Below, piece by piece: positions 31,841 to 39,509 of a DNA stretch of 40,561 nucleotides. Source of the stretch: Gammaproteobacteria bacterium. GTDB lineage: Bacteria; Pseudomonadota; Gammaproteobacteria; Ga0077536. The stretch is from NCBI GenBank assembly GCA_019747795.1, contig JAIEQK010000031.1:1-40561 (forward strand), given 5' to 3'. The notes beneath the pieces were generated by a model that was given only the letters and a program-made list of their open reading frames with translations, had not been told where the DNA came from and ran no database searches. Within the stretch, counting starts at the first letter, position 1; every line of letters starts with the position of its first letter. A program made the translations under genes and the position numbers.

Positions 31841-33487
31841 ATGGAACACATTCGACTGCTACTCATCGTGGCGCTTGCCTTCACCGGGTTTCAGCTCTTC
31901 GAAGCGTGGCAAAAGGATTACGCCCCGGCGCCGATCGTGAGCGCCGCCACGGAGTCGCCAGCGCCGTCTGCCCCGCCCGCCTCCCCCTCCACCGCGGCAC
32001 CTGTGCCAACGGCCGACGTCGCTGCACCAAGCGAAGCTACGCCGGTCGGCAGCCCGGAAGCCGACGCGCCTGCGCGCATCGTGACGGTCACCACCGATCT
32101 CTTCGTGCTCAAGATCTCCACCGTGGGCGGTACGCTGGAAAGCGTGTCCCTGCTCGACTACCCCACCAGTGTGGCCAAGGGCGCGCCGCCGGTGGAACTG
32201 CTCGGCACTGACGCCGCGCGGATCTTCATCCAGGAGAGCGGCCTGACCGGCAGCGACGGTCTGCCCACCCATCACAGCCATTACACGGTCGAGAGTGACA
32301 GCTACGTCATGAAGGCCGGCGAGAACACCTTGGTGGTGCCGCTGCGCTGGACGGGTCCAACGGGCGTCAGCGTGGAGAAGCGCTTCGTGCTGACGCGCGG
32401 CGCCTACACCATCGGCCTCGAACACGAGATCCACAATGTCGGCGCGACACCGGTGCGCGCGCATGCTTACCAGCAGCTGAAGCGCAACGACGAGTCTTCA
32501 CGCCGTGGCATGGTCTACACCTATACCGGCCCAGCACTTTCCACGCCCGACAAGCGTTTCGAGAAGCACGCATTCAAGGATCTCAAGGAAAAGCCCATCG
32601 CGGTCACTGCGAGCGATGCGTGGGTCGGCATCATCCAGCACTATTTCGTCGCCGCCCTGCTGCCACCCGCTGGCGCGCCCTACAGTTTCTATTCCAAGGT
32701 TCTGGACGACAGCCACTACTTTGTCGGCTTCACGAGCCCGGAAACCCAGGTCGCGCCGCAAGGCAACGCCGTGCTGTCGGCCAGCATGTACATCGGGCCC
32801 AAGCGTCACGACATCATCGAAACGATCGCGCCCGGACTCGAACTCAGCGTCGACTACGGCATGCTGTGGTTCATCGCCAAACCCCTGTTCCTGACGCTGC
32901 GCTTCATGCACGACATGACCGGCAACTGGGGTTTCGCCATCATCCTCGTGACCCTGCTGCTGAAGCTCGCGTTCTTCCCGCTGTCCGCCGCAGGCTACAA
33001 GTCGATGGCCAACATGCGTCGTGTACAGCCGCGCATGGTTGCTCTCAAGGAACGCTTCGGCGACGACCGCGCGGCGCTCAACCAGGCCATGATGCGGCTC
33101 TACAAGGACGAGAAGATCAATCCGCTCGGCGGCTGTCTGCCTATCGTCATCCAGATCCCGGTGTTCATCGCGCTGTACTGGGTGCTGCTCGAGAGCGTGG
33201 AGATGCGCCAGGCGCCGTTCATCCTGTGGGTGCGCGATCTGTCGGAGAAGGATCCCTTCTTCGTGCTGCCGCTCCTGATGGGTCTCAGCATGTGGGGTCA
33301 GCAGAAGCTGAACCCCGCGCCCATCGACCCGATGCAGGCCAAGGTCATGCAGATCATGCCCATCATGTTCACCGTGTTCTTCGCGTTCTTCCCCTCGGGC
33401 CTCGTGCTCTACTGGTTCGTGAACAACATGTTGTCCATCGGCCAGCAGTGGCAGATCACCCGCGCCATCGAGGCCAAGGCCTCCTGA
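31841..33487 (+). CDS. yidC: Membrane protein insertase YidC
   Basis: 548 residues. N-terminal helix (RLLLIVALAFTGFQLFEAW), then a low-complexity Ala/Pro linker (about 27-75). A large periplasmic beta-supersandwich domain follows, and the insertase core of five helices starts near residue 350 (NWGFAIILVTLLLKLAFFPLS). GGCLPIVIQIPVFIALYWVL and FPSGLVLYWFVNN are core signatures; the Arg of the hydrophilic groove is present in the YKSMANMRRVQPRM part of the core. yidD, normally between rnpA and yidC, is missing (only 20 bp). Confidence 0.98.
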   Translation: MEHIRLLLIVALAFTGFQLFEAWQKDYAPAPIVSAATESPAPSAPPASPSTAAPVPTADVAAPSEATPVGSPEADAPARIVTVTTDLFVLKISTVGGTLESVSLLDYPTSVAKGAPPVELLGTDAARIFIQESGLTGSDGLPTHHSHYTVESDSYVMKAGENTLVVPLRWTGPTGVSVEKRFVLTRGAYTIGLEHEIHNVGATPVRAHAYQQLKRNDESSRRGMVYTYTGPALSTPDKRFEKHAFKDLKEKPIAVTASDAWVGIIQHYFVAALLPPAGAPYSFYSKVLDDSHYFVGFTSPETQVAPQGNAVLSASMYIGPKRHDIIETIAPGLELSVDYGMLWFIAKPLFLTLRFMHDMTGNWGFAIILVTLLLKLAFFPLSAAGYKSMANMRRVQPRMVALKERFGDDRAALNQAMMRLYKDEKINPLGGCLPIVIQIPVFIALYWVLLESVEMRQAPFILWVRDLSEKDPFFVLPLLMGLSMWGQQKLNPAPIDPMQAKVMQIMPIMFTVFFAFFPSGLVLYWFVNNMLSIGQQWQITRAIEAKAS

Positions 33488-33497
33488 CCTGACTCGA

Positions 33498-34859
33498 GTG
33501 ACGGCGACTGACACCATCGCCGCCGTCGCCACACCGCCTGGGCGCGGCGCGCTCGGCGTGGTGCGTGCGAGTGGTTCGCTGGTCCCGCGTCTCCTCGCCT
33601 CCCTGGTGGGCAGCGTGCCAGCGCCTCGCAGTGCCACGCTCCGGTCGTTCACGAACGGCCACGGGGAAGTGCTGGACCGCGGCCTGGTGCTGTACTTCCC
33701 TGCGCCGGCCTCCTACACCGGCGAAGACCTGTGCGAGTTCCATGCGCACGGCAATCCCCATCTGCTGCGCGCGTTGCTCGATTGCCTCTATGCGCTCGGC
33801 GCCCGTCCGGCGCGACCCGGTGAATTCACCGAAAGAGCGTTCCGCAACGGCAAACTGGATCTCGCCCAGGCGGAAGCCGTGGCCGACGTCATCGAAGGCA
33901 GTTCACTGCGTGCGACGCTGTCCGCCCTGCGCAGCCTGCGTGGCGAGTTCTCCCGCCAGGTTACCGAACTCGTCGCGCGCCTCACCGACGCCCGCGTCGC
34001 GCTCGAAGGCAGCATCGACTTTCCCGACGACCTGCCGCCCGCGGCCACGGCCGAGCGAGAATGCGCGCGCATCGTCGCCCTGCGAGATGGCCTGACGGCC
34101 CTGCTCGGCCGAGCTCGACACGGTGCGCGGCTCGCGGCGGGCGCGAGCGTTGCCATCATCGGCGCGCCCAACGTGGGTAAGTCGACGCTCCTGAACGCGC
34201 TCGCCGGAGAAGAGCGGGCCATCGTGAGCCAGGTGCCCGGGACCACGCGGGACGTCATCGCGGTAGACCTCGAACTTGGGGGCATGGCATTGCGGCTGCA
34301 CGACACCGCGGGTCTCCGCGCGAGCGCGGACGAAATCGAGCTGGAAGGCATGCGGCGCGCGGCCCAGGCGATGACGAGCGCCGACCTCATTCTCCTGGTG
34401 ACCGACGATCCGAAAGTGCGGTCGGTCGCGGCACACCTCGACGCGCTTGGCGATCCCTGTGTAACAGATGTAAGCAACGCAGCCGTCGTGATCGTGCACA
34501 ACAAGATCGATCGTGTGCCCCGCCAACCCGGCCGCGAGCGGTGCGTCGACGCCGAACACGTCTTCATCGCCGCGCGCGACGGACAGGGCCTCGAGCTGCT
34601 GCACGCGACCTTGCAGGACAGCCTGGCCCTCACGGTCGCCGACGAAGACGAGTTCACCGCGCGCGCCCGTCATCTCAGGGCCCTCGAGCTGGCGCGCGAC
34701 GAACTTGGCCACGTGGATCTCCAACGCTGCAACGACGCGCCAGAACTAGTAGCGGAGTCGCTGCGCCGCGCGGCCGAGACGCTCGCGACGATCACTGGCG
34801 ATGCCAGCAGCGAGGCGCTGCTGGGGGAAATATTCGCGCGCTTCTGCATCGGAAAGTAG
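33498..34859 (+). CDS. mnmE: tRNA modification GTPase MnmE (TrmE)
   Basis: 453 residues from a GTG start, 10 bp after yidC. It acts with MnmG to make 5-carboxymethylaminomethyl-uridine at tRNA position 34. N-terminal DTIAAVATPPGRGALGVVR binds the folate donor. G1 GAPNVGKST (222-230), TTRD, DTAGLR and NKID are intact. The C-terminal catalytic tail is FCIGK. The last 18 bp of the gene match the attachment-site position used by SGI1-like islands; the tail remains complete, so function should be kept. mnmG is not in the window. Confidence 0.98.
   Translation: MTATDTIAAVATPPGRGALGVVRASGSLVPRLLASLVGSVPAPRSATLRSFTNGHGEVLDRGLVLYFPAPASYTGEDLCEFHAHGNPHLLRALLDCLYALGARPARPGEFTERAFRNGKLDLAQAEAVADVIEGSSLRATLSALRSLRGEFSRQVTELVARLTDARVALEGSIDFPDDLPPAATAERECARIVALRDGLTALLGRARHGARLAAGASVAIIGAPNVGKSTLLNALAGEERAIVSQVPGTTRDVIAVDLELGGMALRLHDTAGLRASADEIELEGMRRAAQAMTSADLILLVTDDPKVRSVAAHLDALGDPCVTDVSNAAVVIVHNKIDRVPRQPGRERCVDAEHVFIAARDGQGLELLHATLQDSLALTVADEDEFTARARHLRALELARDELGHVDLQRCNDAPELVAESLRRAAETLATITGDASSEALLGEIFARFCIGK
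34842..34859 (+). other. Candidate attL: last 18 bp of mnmE
   Basis: TTCTGCATCGGAAAGTAG encodes FCIGK-stop. It differs from the known SGI1 attachment core (last 18 bp of thdF/trmE) only at degenerate positions, as I recall that sequence. An integrase gene starts 207 bp downstream and composition changes right here. I looked for a second copy (attR) downstream to 40561 and saw none, so the right end is beyond the window or degenerate. Confidence 0.65.
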
Positions 34860-34914
34860 AGAAAGGAATTCTGAGGAACGCTCAGGACTTCTCAGCATCT
34901 CCATTTCCCCATAA

Positions 34915-34938
34915 GTGCCTGCGATTTCGGCACCTTTT
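34915..34938 (+). terminator. Weak hairpin plus T-tract downstream of mnmE
   Basis: GTGCC (34915-34919), 9-nt loop, GGCAC (34929-34933), then CTTTT. The short stem makes it a weak terminator candidate for the rpmH-mnmE transcript. Two other small hairpins lie nearby: CTGAG-GAACG-CTCAG (34871-34885) and TGGCTTC-TTGAC-GAAGCCA (34957-34975). Confidence 0.4.
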
Positions 34939-34984
34939 CGTTCCTCTCCGGATCTATGGCTTCTTGACGAAGCCATTCCGAATC

Positions 34985-35043
34985 GTGACCATGGCTACGA
35001 CCACCGCCAAAATGGACACACTCGATGGAGGCGCCATGGTCAC
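34985..35043. repeat. 11-bp perfect inverted repeat upstream of the integrase
   Basis: GTGACCATGGC (34985-34995) and GCCATGGTCAC (35033-35043) are exact reverse complements separated by 37 bp. They lie directly before the integrase ATG at 35067. Candidate binding sites for integrase, excisionase (AlpA) or a repressor controlling int. No sequence similarity to known sites is claimed. Confidence 0.6.
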
Positions 35044-35066
35044 AACATGGACACAGGGACTCAGCA

Positions 35067-36281
35067 ATGGCACTCACAGATACCGCAATTAAGGCCCTGA
35101 AACCCCGCGTAACGGCCTACGCGAAGGCGGACGGCCACGGGCTGGTAATCGAGGTACTCCCAACCGGCTCGAAGGTCTGGCGGCTGCGCTACCGCCTCAG
35201 CGGGCGGCAAGAAAAGGTCACCATTGGCCCCTACCCTGAATTCACCTTGGCAGAGGCTCGTGACAAGGCAGCAGACATGCGCCGCCTAGTCGCTCGCGGG
35301 GAATCCCCAGCCGCAACCAAACGTCGCGAAAAGGCCGCCGCGCGTAACCCAGACATCGTCGCCGAATTCGCCAAAGTGTGGATGTCCGAAGTCGTTGCTA
35401 AGGACCGCAAGGACACCACACAGATCCAACGCTACATCGACAAGGACATCATCCCCGCGATCGGCAACCGCCGCCTTTCCGAGGTTAAACCTGCCGACGT
35501 ACTCGCTATCTGCGACCGTATCAAGAAGCACCGCGGGGCTGACCAGACCGCGTTACAGGTACGCGGCGTCATCAAGAGGATGTACGCGTATGCCGTTGCT
35601 CGCCAGCTAGTGCAATTCAACCCTGCTGCCGCCATTGAGGCTCGATACATCGCCACACCCAACGCACGGGAGCGTGTCCTTTCGGCGGCAGAGGTCGGCC
35701 GTCTGTTCCGAGCCATAGATCAATCCAACATGCGTCGCAGCCTCAAGCTGGCACTCCGCTTACTCATGCTAACGATGGTGCGCAAGTCCGACCTGATCCT
35801 AGCTCGCTGGGAGCAAATAGATTTCGATGCGGCCGAGTGGCACATCCCCACAACGAAAACGGGCGTTCCGCATATCGTTTACTTGTCTGTGCAAGCCATT
35901 GCGTTATTCGAAGAGGCGCGCAGACTTGCGTGCGGTTCGGAGTGGGTGCTGCCGTCACGTTCCACATTAGCAAAACCCATCGACCGAGCGACGCTTAACG
36001 TCGCCATCAAGGCTATGGACCACGATCTAGACTCGTTCGTCCTTCACGATTTCCGACGCACCGCGAGCACTCATCTGCACGAATCGGGGTTCGCCCCAGA
36101 CGTGATTGAAGCAGCACTCGCGCACACCATTGGAGGTGTCCGGGGCGTTTACAACCGAGCGCAGTACGCTACGCAACGTCGCGACATGTTGCAGGAATGG
36201 GCGAATATCGTCGATCGCTGGGCAGCTGGAGCCAAAATCATCCCCGCCAAATTCCCCTCCGTTCGAACGGGCACGAGGTAG
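35067..36281 (+). CDS. int: P4-type tyrosine recombinase/integrase
   Basis: 404 residues. N-terminal DUF4102 arm-binding domain (ALTDTAIKALKPRVTAYAK, YRLSGRQEKVTIGPYP). The core-binding domain covers about 95-195 and the catalytic domain follows. Catalytic residues visible: R239 (MVRKSD), probable K264, H327-x-x-R330 (HDFRRTAST), H353 (LAHTIGG) and the nucleophile Y362 (VYNRAQY). ATG 35067 was preferred over ATG 35025 because the family starts with this ALTD..I motif. Length and position beside the mnmE 3' end match the SGI1 integrase type, although I cannot confirm a specific subfamily. It should catalyse integration and excision at mnmE. Confidence 0.95.
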   Translation: MALTDTAIKALKPRVTAYAKADGHGLVIEVLPTGSKVWRLRYRLSGRQEKVTIGPYPEFTLAEARDKAADMRRLVARGESPAATKRREKAAARNPDIVAEFAKVWMSEVVAKDRKDTTQIQRYIDKDIIPAIGNRRLSEVKPADVLAICDRIKKHRGADQTALQVRGVIKRMYAYAVARQLVQFNPAAAIEARYIATPNARERVLSAAEVGRLFRAIDQSNMRRSLKLALRLLMLTMVRKSDLILARWEQIDFDAAEWHIPTTKTGVPHIVYLSVQAIALFEEARRLACGSEWVLPSRSTLAKPIDRATLNVAIKAMDHDLDSFVLHDFRRTASTHLHESGFAPDVIEAALAHTIGGVRGVYNRAQYATQRRDMLQEWANIVDRWAAGAKIIPAKFPSVRTGTR

Positions 36282-36394
36282 GACGCGCCCTCGAACGACA
36301 GCGATCTATATCGCTATTGAACTGCCCGAACTGGCTGGCTTGCAAAAATTCAATGGTGCGGCGCCCGTCGCGTTCATAGTCTAAGAAAGTCCAG

Positions 36395-37324
36395 ATGGAA
36401 GGCAGCGTTTCCGAAGAATCCAACGAAGCCACGCTTGGCAGTGGTGTCTGTCCATTCTGCGGCGCTGGCGGTGCCCATCCCTTCGATTGGGATTCTTGGC
36501 GCTGCGGAACCTGTAACCGCGAATACCCAACGAGCGCCTCGAAGTGCCGCTCTACTGGATGTTGGGAATTTGCGTCACATGAAAACTACTGCACTCGACA
36601 CCTGCCTCGGGGGTTACACCTGCTCGATCAAGAATCCTATTCGGTGCTAGTCACGGATCTCTTTCATTTCATGGACCAAGAAGGGCAAAAGCTGGAAACG
36701 GGATTTCCAACTTGGGAGGCGGCTCGCAATTATGCCCGCGCCAAAACATGGTCATCTGTCCAAGGGCATAAGAAAGCAGGCCTGAGCGCCGACGAAGTGA
36801 AACGGCTATGGATGGCGTTCGGCGAGTCCGCAATCGTCATCGGTGGCCCAAGCTACTCAGCGAAAGACGAAATCGACTACTTCCTTCATCATGACCCCCG
36901 CCCCGAGGACAGTGACGATTCACGAATCGTCCGCGCCACAGAACCGCAGCAGCAAAATCCTCAAAAAATTCAAATAACGGCATCTCTTCGACCCGCTCCA
37001 GAATCCTTGCTGAGCACTTCCCAGGCACGATTTTATTTCCCATCAATTCGAATTGAACCCGTCGGCGCCTGGGCACTTACCGGCCTGCTCTTGGGAATCG
37101 CGATTGGCCTCGTTCGTATAAACGTGCATCTGCCCCACTCAACCTACCAGTCGTTGTATTTGCTTGAGCAGCTTATCTGGTTTGTCGACGGTGGATTCTT
37201 GTTGCCGATTTGGGGAAGTACTGCCGGGAGGAAAATGGAGAGAAATCTAGCTTGGTTGCTGTTTTTCGCTCTATGGGGCATTGCCACCTGTGCCTTTATC
37301 GCGCTGGTGTTCCATTGGATTTGA
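36395..37324 (+). CDS. Unknown protein: N-terminal zinc ribbon, C-terminal membrane helices
   Basis: 309 residues. I do not recognise the family. CPFC (C19, C22) and CGTC (C37, C40) form a zinc ribbon; a second cluster C51, C56, C66 with H69 follows. A soluble middle (about 75-215) includes FPTWEAARNYARAKTW and KAGLSADEVKRLWMAFGES. Three hydrophobic segments end the protein (about 227-247, 258-280, 285-307). So the cytoplasmic part probably senses or binds something while the C-terminus anchors it. It sits between int and alpA, a common cargo position in P4-like elements, and its codon use is less GC-rich than that of the chromosomal genes. The ATG at 36395 has a modest ribosome-binding site. 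Confidence 0.7.
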   Translation: MEGSVSEESNEATLGSGVCPFCGAGGAHPFDWDSWRCGTCNREYPTSASKCRSTGCWEFASHENYCTRHLPRGLHLLDQESYSVLVTDLFHFMDQEGQKLETGFPTWEAARNYARAKTWSSVQGHKKAGLSADEVKRLWMAFGESAIVIGGPSYSAKDEIDYFLHHDPRPEDSDDSRIVRATEPQQQNPQKIQITASLRPAPESLLSTSQARFYFPSIRIEPVGAWALTGLLLGIAIGLVRINVHLPHSTYQSLYLLEQLIWFVDGGFLLPIWGSTAGRKMERNLAWLLFFALWGIATCAFIALVFHWI

Positions 37325-37396
37325 ACTAGCAGTTCGCTTAGCAAACCGCGTTTTGAAGTTGCCGTGTGACACGAAGAGCCATCCAGAGACGCTATT

Positions 37397-37924
37397 GTGG
37401 TCAAATCGAAATTTCCTATCCGTCATCCTCCATCTCGAAAATCGCCTATCGCGGTTTCTGGATGGGGCGCTGCCGCAGAATTTGAACGCTCCAGCGAATC
37501 CGCGGAGAAAGAACCGGGCACACTCTGGTTTCGCGACCCTGAGAAACTTTTAGCTGCTGTCGTCCAACACGCTATTTCGTCGCCCACATTCGCGCGAGAC
37601 TTCGTTACAGCGGCGGGAACTCTAGCTTCGGCCCCACACGCCAAAGAGCTTCGAACCGCGTTTAAGGCCGCTCTTATCGCGGACGCGCCGAAAACACCAG
37701 GACGAGCCACGAAAGAGCTCTGGTTCTGCACAATGCTAGAGAATGACTACGTTGTCTTGTGTGAGGTGCACGGGATGAAATCGGGAGACGCATACGCACT
37801 CGTCGGTAAACTCCGGCACCTCACCGCCAGCCGTGTTCGGCAGCTTGTTGCTCGCAGCAAGGCTCACTGGGCCGCTGCCAGGAAATCGACCATTTCCAAG
37901 CAAGACGATTTAAAGCAGGAATGA
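37397..37924 (+). CDS. Unknown soluble protein of the mnmE element
   Basis: 175 residues from a GTG start. No membrane helices and no recognised domain. The N-terminus (1-40) is basic and Ser-rich. The middle is helical (EKLLAAVVQHAISSPTF, KELRTAFKAALIAD). The last third (YALVGKLRHLTASRVRQLVARSK) could form a helix-turn-helix, so DNA binding is possible. It lies 72 bp after the zinc-ribbon gene and just before alpA. I give no function. Confidence 0.6.
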   Translation: MVKSKFPIRHPPSRKSPIAVSGWGAAAEFERSSESAEKEPGTLWFRDPEKLLAAVVQHAISSPTFARDFVTAAGTLASAPHAKELRTAFKAALIADAPKTPGRATKELWFCTMLENDYVVLCEVHGMKSGDAYALVGKLRHLTASRVRQLVARSKAHWAAARKSTISKQDDLKQE

Positions 37925-37930
37925 TTAGAT

Positions 37931-37954
37931 GTCCCTCCAATTATTGAGAGGGAC
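37931..37954 (+). promoter_or_regulatory. Inverted repeat covering the alpA ribosome-binding site
   Basis: GTCCCTC (37931-37937) and GAGGGAC (37948-37954) are perfect reverse complements around an AT-rich 10-nt loop. The right arm contains the GAGGGA Shine-Dalgarno of alpA (ATG at 37960). Either a DNA operator or an RNA hairpin that hides the ribosome-binding site. Confidence 0.6.
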
Positions 37955-37959
37955 TACCA

Positions 37960-38160
37960 ATGCTTGACCGTTTCCTTCGCCGCGACGCAGTCGAATCCCT
38001 GACTGGTCTTAGCCGCTCCGCAATCTATGCCGCTATGCGGGCTGGGACTTTTCCCTCGCCCGTTCGCATCGGCAAATCGGCCGTTGCTTGGCGTGCCTGT
38101 GAAATCGAAGACTGGCAAGCCGCGCGAATCGCCGCCACCCGCCTGCGTAACGCAGGTTAA
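37960..38160 (+). CDS. alpA: AlpA-family regulator (excisionase-type)
   Basis: 66 residues. MerR-like winged helix-turn-helix: FLRRDAVESLTGLSRSAIYA, then MRAGTFPSPVRIGKSAVAW and the terminal EIEDWQAAR, exactly the AlpA pattern. AlpA proteins activate or act as directionality factors of P4-type integrases. It lies in the same direction as int and directly before the Rep-like gene. The ribosome-binding site is inside an inverted repeat. Confidence 0.92.
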   Translation: MLDRFLRRDAVESLTGLSRSAIYAAMRAGTFPSPVRIGKSAVAWRACEIEDWQAARIAATRLRNAG

Positions 38161-38260
38161 GCCGAATTCTACCTAAACACGCTTCGCGACCCGTCTTTCC
38201 GCGAGATGGCCGTGAACGACGCAAACCTCGATAACAAAAGACAGGCGCTCGAGATCTGAT

Positions 38261-38764
38261 ATGTCAGCACGGTCGAGCAGACGAGGTCCGAAATCGGGCC
38301 AATCCCATGAACCCGGCCCTTTCGTTGCACTGAGCCGGCGCTTTCTCAGGAGCCGCACGATGCTCGAATTGAGCGCCCACGCAATGAAACTATTCTTCGA
38401 TGTGCTTGCGCAATACGACGGCTACAACAACGGTGACATGTGCCTAGCGTGGTCAGTGATGAAGACCCGTGGGTGGTCGTCGCGTGACACGTTGGCAAAA
38501 GCACGGGCTGAGTTGCTCGCCAGCGGTGTTCTCGAGATTTCCCGACAGGGAGGACGCCACAAGGCCACACTATATGCATTAAGCATATTCGCTGTGAACG
38601 ACTGCAAGGGGAAGCTGGACATCGCGGCCACTCGGGCACCTAAAAGCCTATGGCGGGAGACCGAAAATCCGCCGGAGCCCCTCTGTGCGCCCCAACCTGA
38701 CAAAAATCGTGACCCGCCTGGCGGGTCAATCAGCCATTCAATGACCCGCCCGGCGTGTCAATAA
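38261..38764 (+). CDS. Winged-helix protein resembling replication/plasmid initiator-associated proteins
   Basis: 167 residues. PFVALSRRFLRSRTMLELSAHAMKLFFDVLAQYDGYNNGD (20-59, as a block) followed by MKTRGWSSRDTLAKARAELLASGV is the pattern of a family of helix-turn-helix proteins encoded beside AlpA on P4-like islands and resembling plasmid Rep winged helices. The polar C-terminal tail (about 135-167) is partly encoded by the palindromic repeats at 38710-38760, so the gene and repeat array overlap. A role in replication or copy control of the excised element is inference. Confidence 0.7.
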   Translation: MSARSSRRGPKSGQSHEPGPFVALSRRFLRSRTMLELSAHAMKLFFDVLAQYDGYNNGDMCLAWSVMKTRGWSSRDTLAKARAELLASGVLEISRQGGRHKATLYALSIFAVNDCKGKLDIAATRAPKSLWRETENPPEPLCAPQPDKNRDPPGGSISHSMTRPACQ

Positions 38765-38845
38765 ATTCAACACTTCGTGCGATTGTCCCGGTTAGCGGGC
38801 CATATAGGGTACTTTTTCGACGCACTTTGACCCGCCGGCCGTGCA
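38710..38845. repeat. Iteron-like TGACCCGCC repeats (palindromic)
   Basis: Copy 1 (38710-38728): TGACCCGCC-T-GGCGGGTCA, a perfect palindrome. Copy 2 (38742-38760): TGACCCGCC-C-GGCGTGTCA, one mismatch, starting 32 bp (about three helical turns) after copy 1. Copy 3: half-site TGACCCGCC at 38828-38836 followed by GGCCGTGCA. They flank the 3' end of the Rep-like gene and lead into a more AT-rich stretch (around 38761-38830). Possible replication iterons or operator sites. Confidence 0.7.
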
Positions 38846-38955
38846 CCTTTCTAGATAGCCATTCCAGGCACCCAATTGCTCAGATTCGTTGAGAGGCATT
38901 GTGGTTAAGGCAATCCGGTTTCATTTGTCGATGTCGGCGACTGCGAGGAAGAAAA

Positions 38956-39192
38956 ATGGGCAAGCGAATTGAGCTCTCCGAGATTCCCAAATCTGGACGA
39001 GCGTCGATAAGGATTGCGCTTGATCACTTCAAGGGCCGAAAAGTGGTCGACATCAGACTATGGTTCCTGCCAAAAGGCTCGGATACCTTCGTGCCGAGCC
39101 AAAAGGGGATCACGGTCGATGCAAACCAGTTCCTCCATTTGGCTGACGCGATTAACGTTGCTTCAATCCGATTGATTGCGAATGACCTTTGA
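38956..39192 (+). CDS. PC4/p15-type single-stranded DNA-binding protein
   Basis: 78 residues. VVDIRLWFLPKGSDTFVPSQ then KGITVDANQFLHLADAI is the PC4 core: strands forming a ssDNA-binding sheet, then the KGI[ST] turn and the dimer helix. Bacterial and phage PC4-like proteins bind single-stranded DNA. The ATG at 38956 has AGGAAG 6-10 nt upstream and excludes an unrelated N-terminal stretch of the longer open frame. Position after the Rep-like gene fits a role in element replication or recombination. Function is inferred from the fold. Confidence 0.75.
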   Translation: MGKRIELSEIPKSGRASIRIALDHFKGRKVVDIRLWFLPKGSDTFVPSQKGITVDANQFLHLADAINVASIRLIANDL

Positions 39193-39509
39193 GCGCCGTA
39201 CCAGCCCATGGCAGCCAAGCATGTGGCCAATACTCGGATGCGACCCTGCAACCTACCGAAATAGGGGTGATTTTGACCTTTTGAGCTAACAAGGCGACGA
39301 ATTGACAACACAGGCCTCAAAGCACGTCGCGCGCGCGTTTTTATATATAGGGGGGAGCGGGAGTCCAGAATTTGAGGCCGCACGCGGTGGCACGTACCAA
39401 AAAAGGCACCTTTAGCTACGAACGTCGAAGCGGCAGCTCGAGCCCGCACTCAATCATTACTTGAGTATGAGCTTGGTTGAGAGCGCCGATCTCGAGGGAG
39501 GTGGAGACA
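39193..39509. other. Non-coding interval, nothing convincing
   Basis: About 317 bp. It contains an alternating CGCGCGCG tract next to TTTTTATATATA and a G-run (around 39329-39357), which could be an easily melted region, but no promoter pair, terminator or RNA gene can be supported. Composition rises again after about 39440. Confidence 0.4.

Noticed and set aside
38068-38082. GCATCGGCAAATCGG as an attR core
   Set aside because: Only a partial match to the mnmE end and it lies inside the alpA coding sequence.
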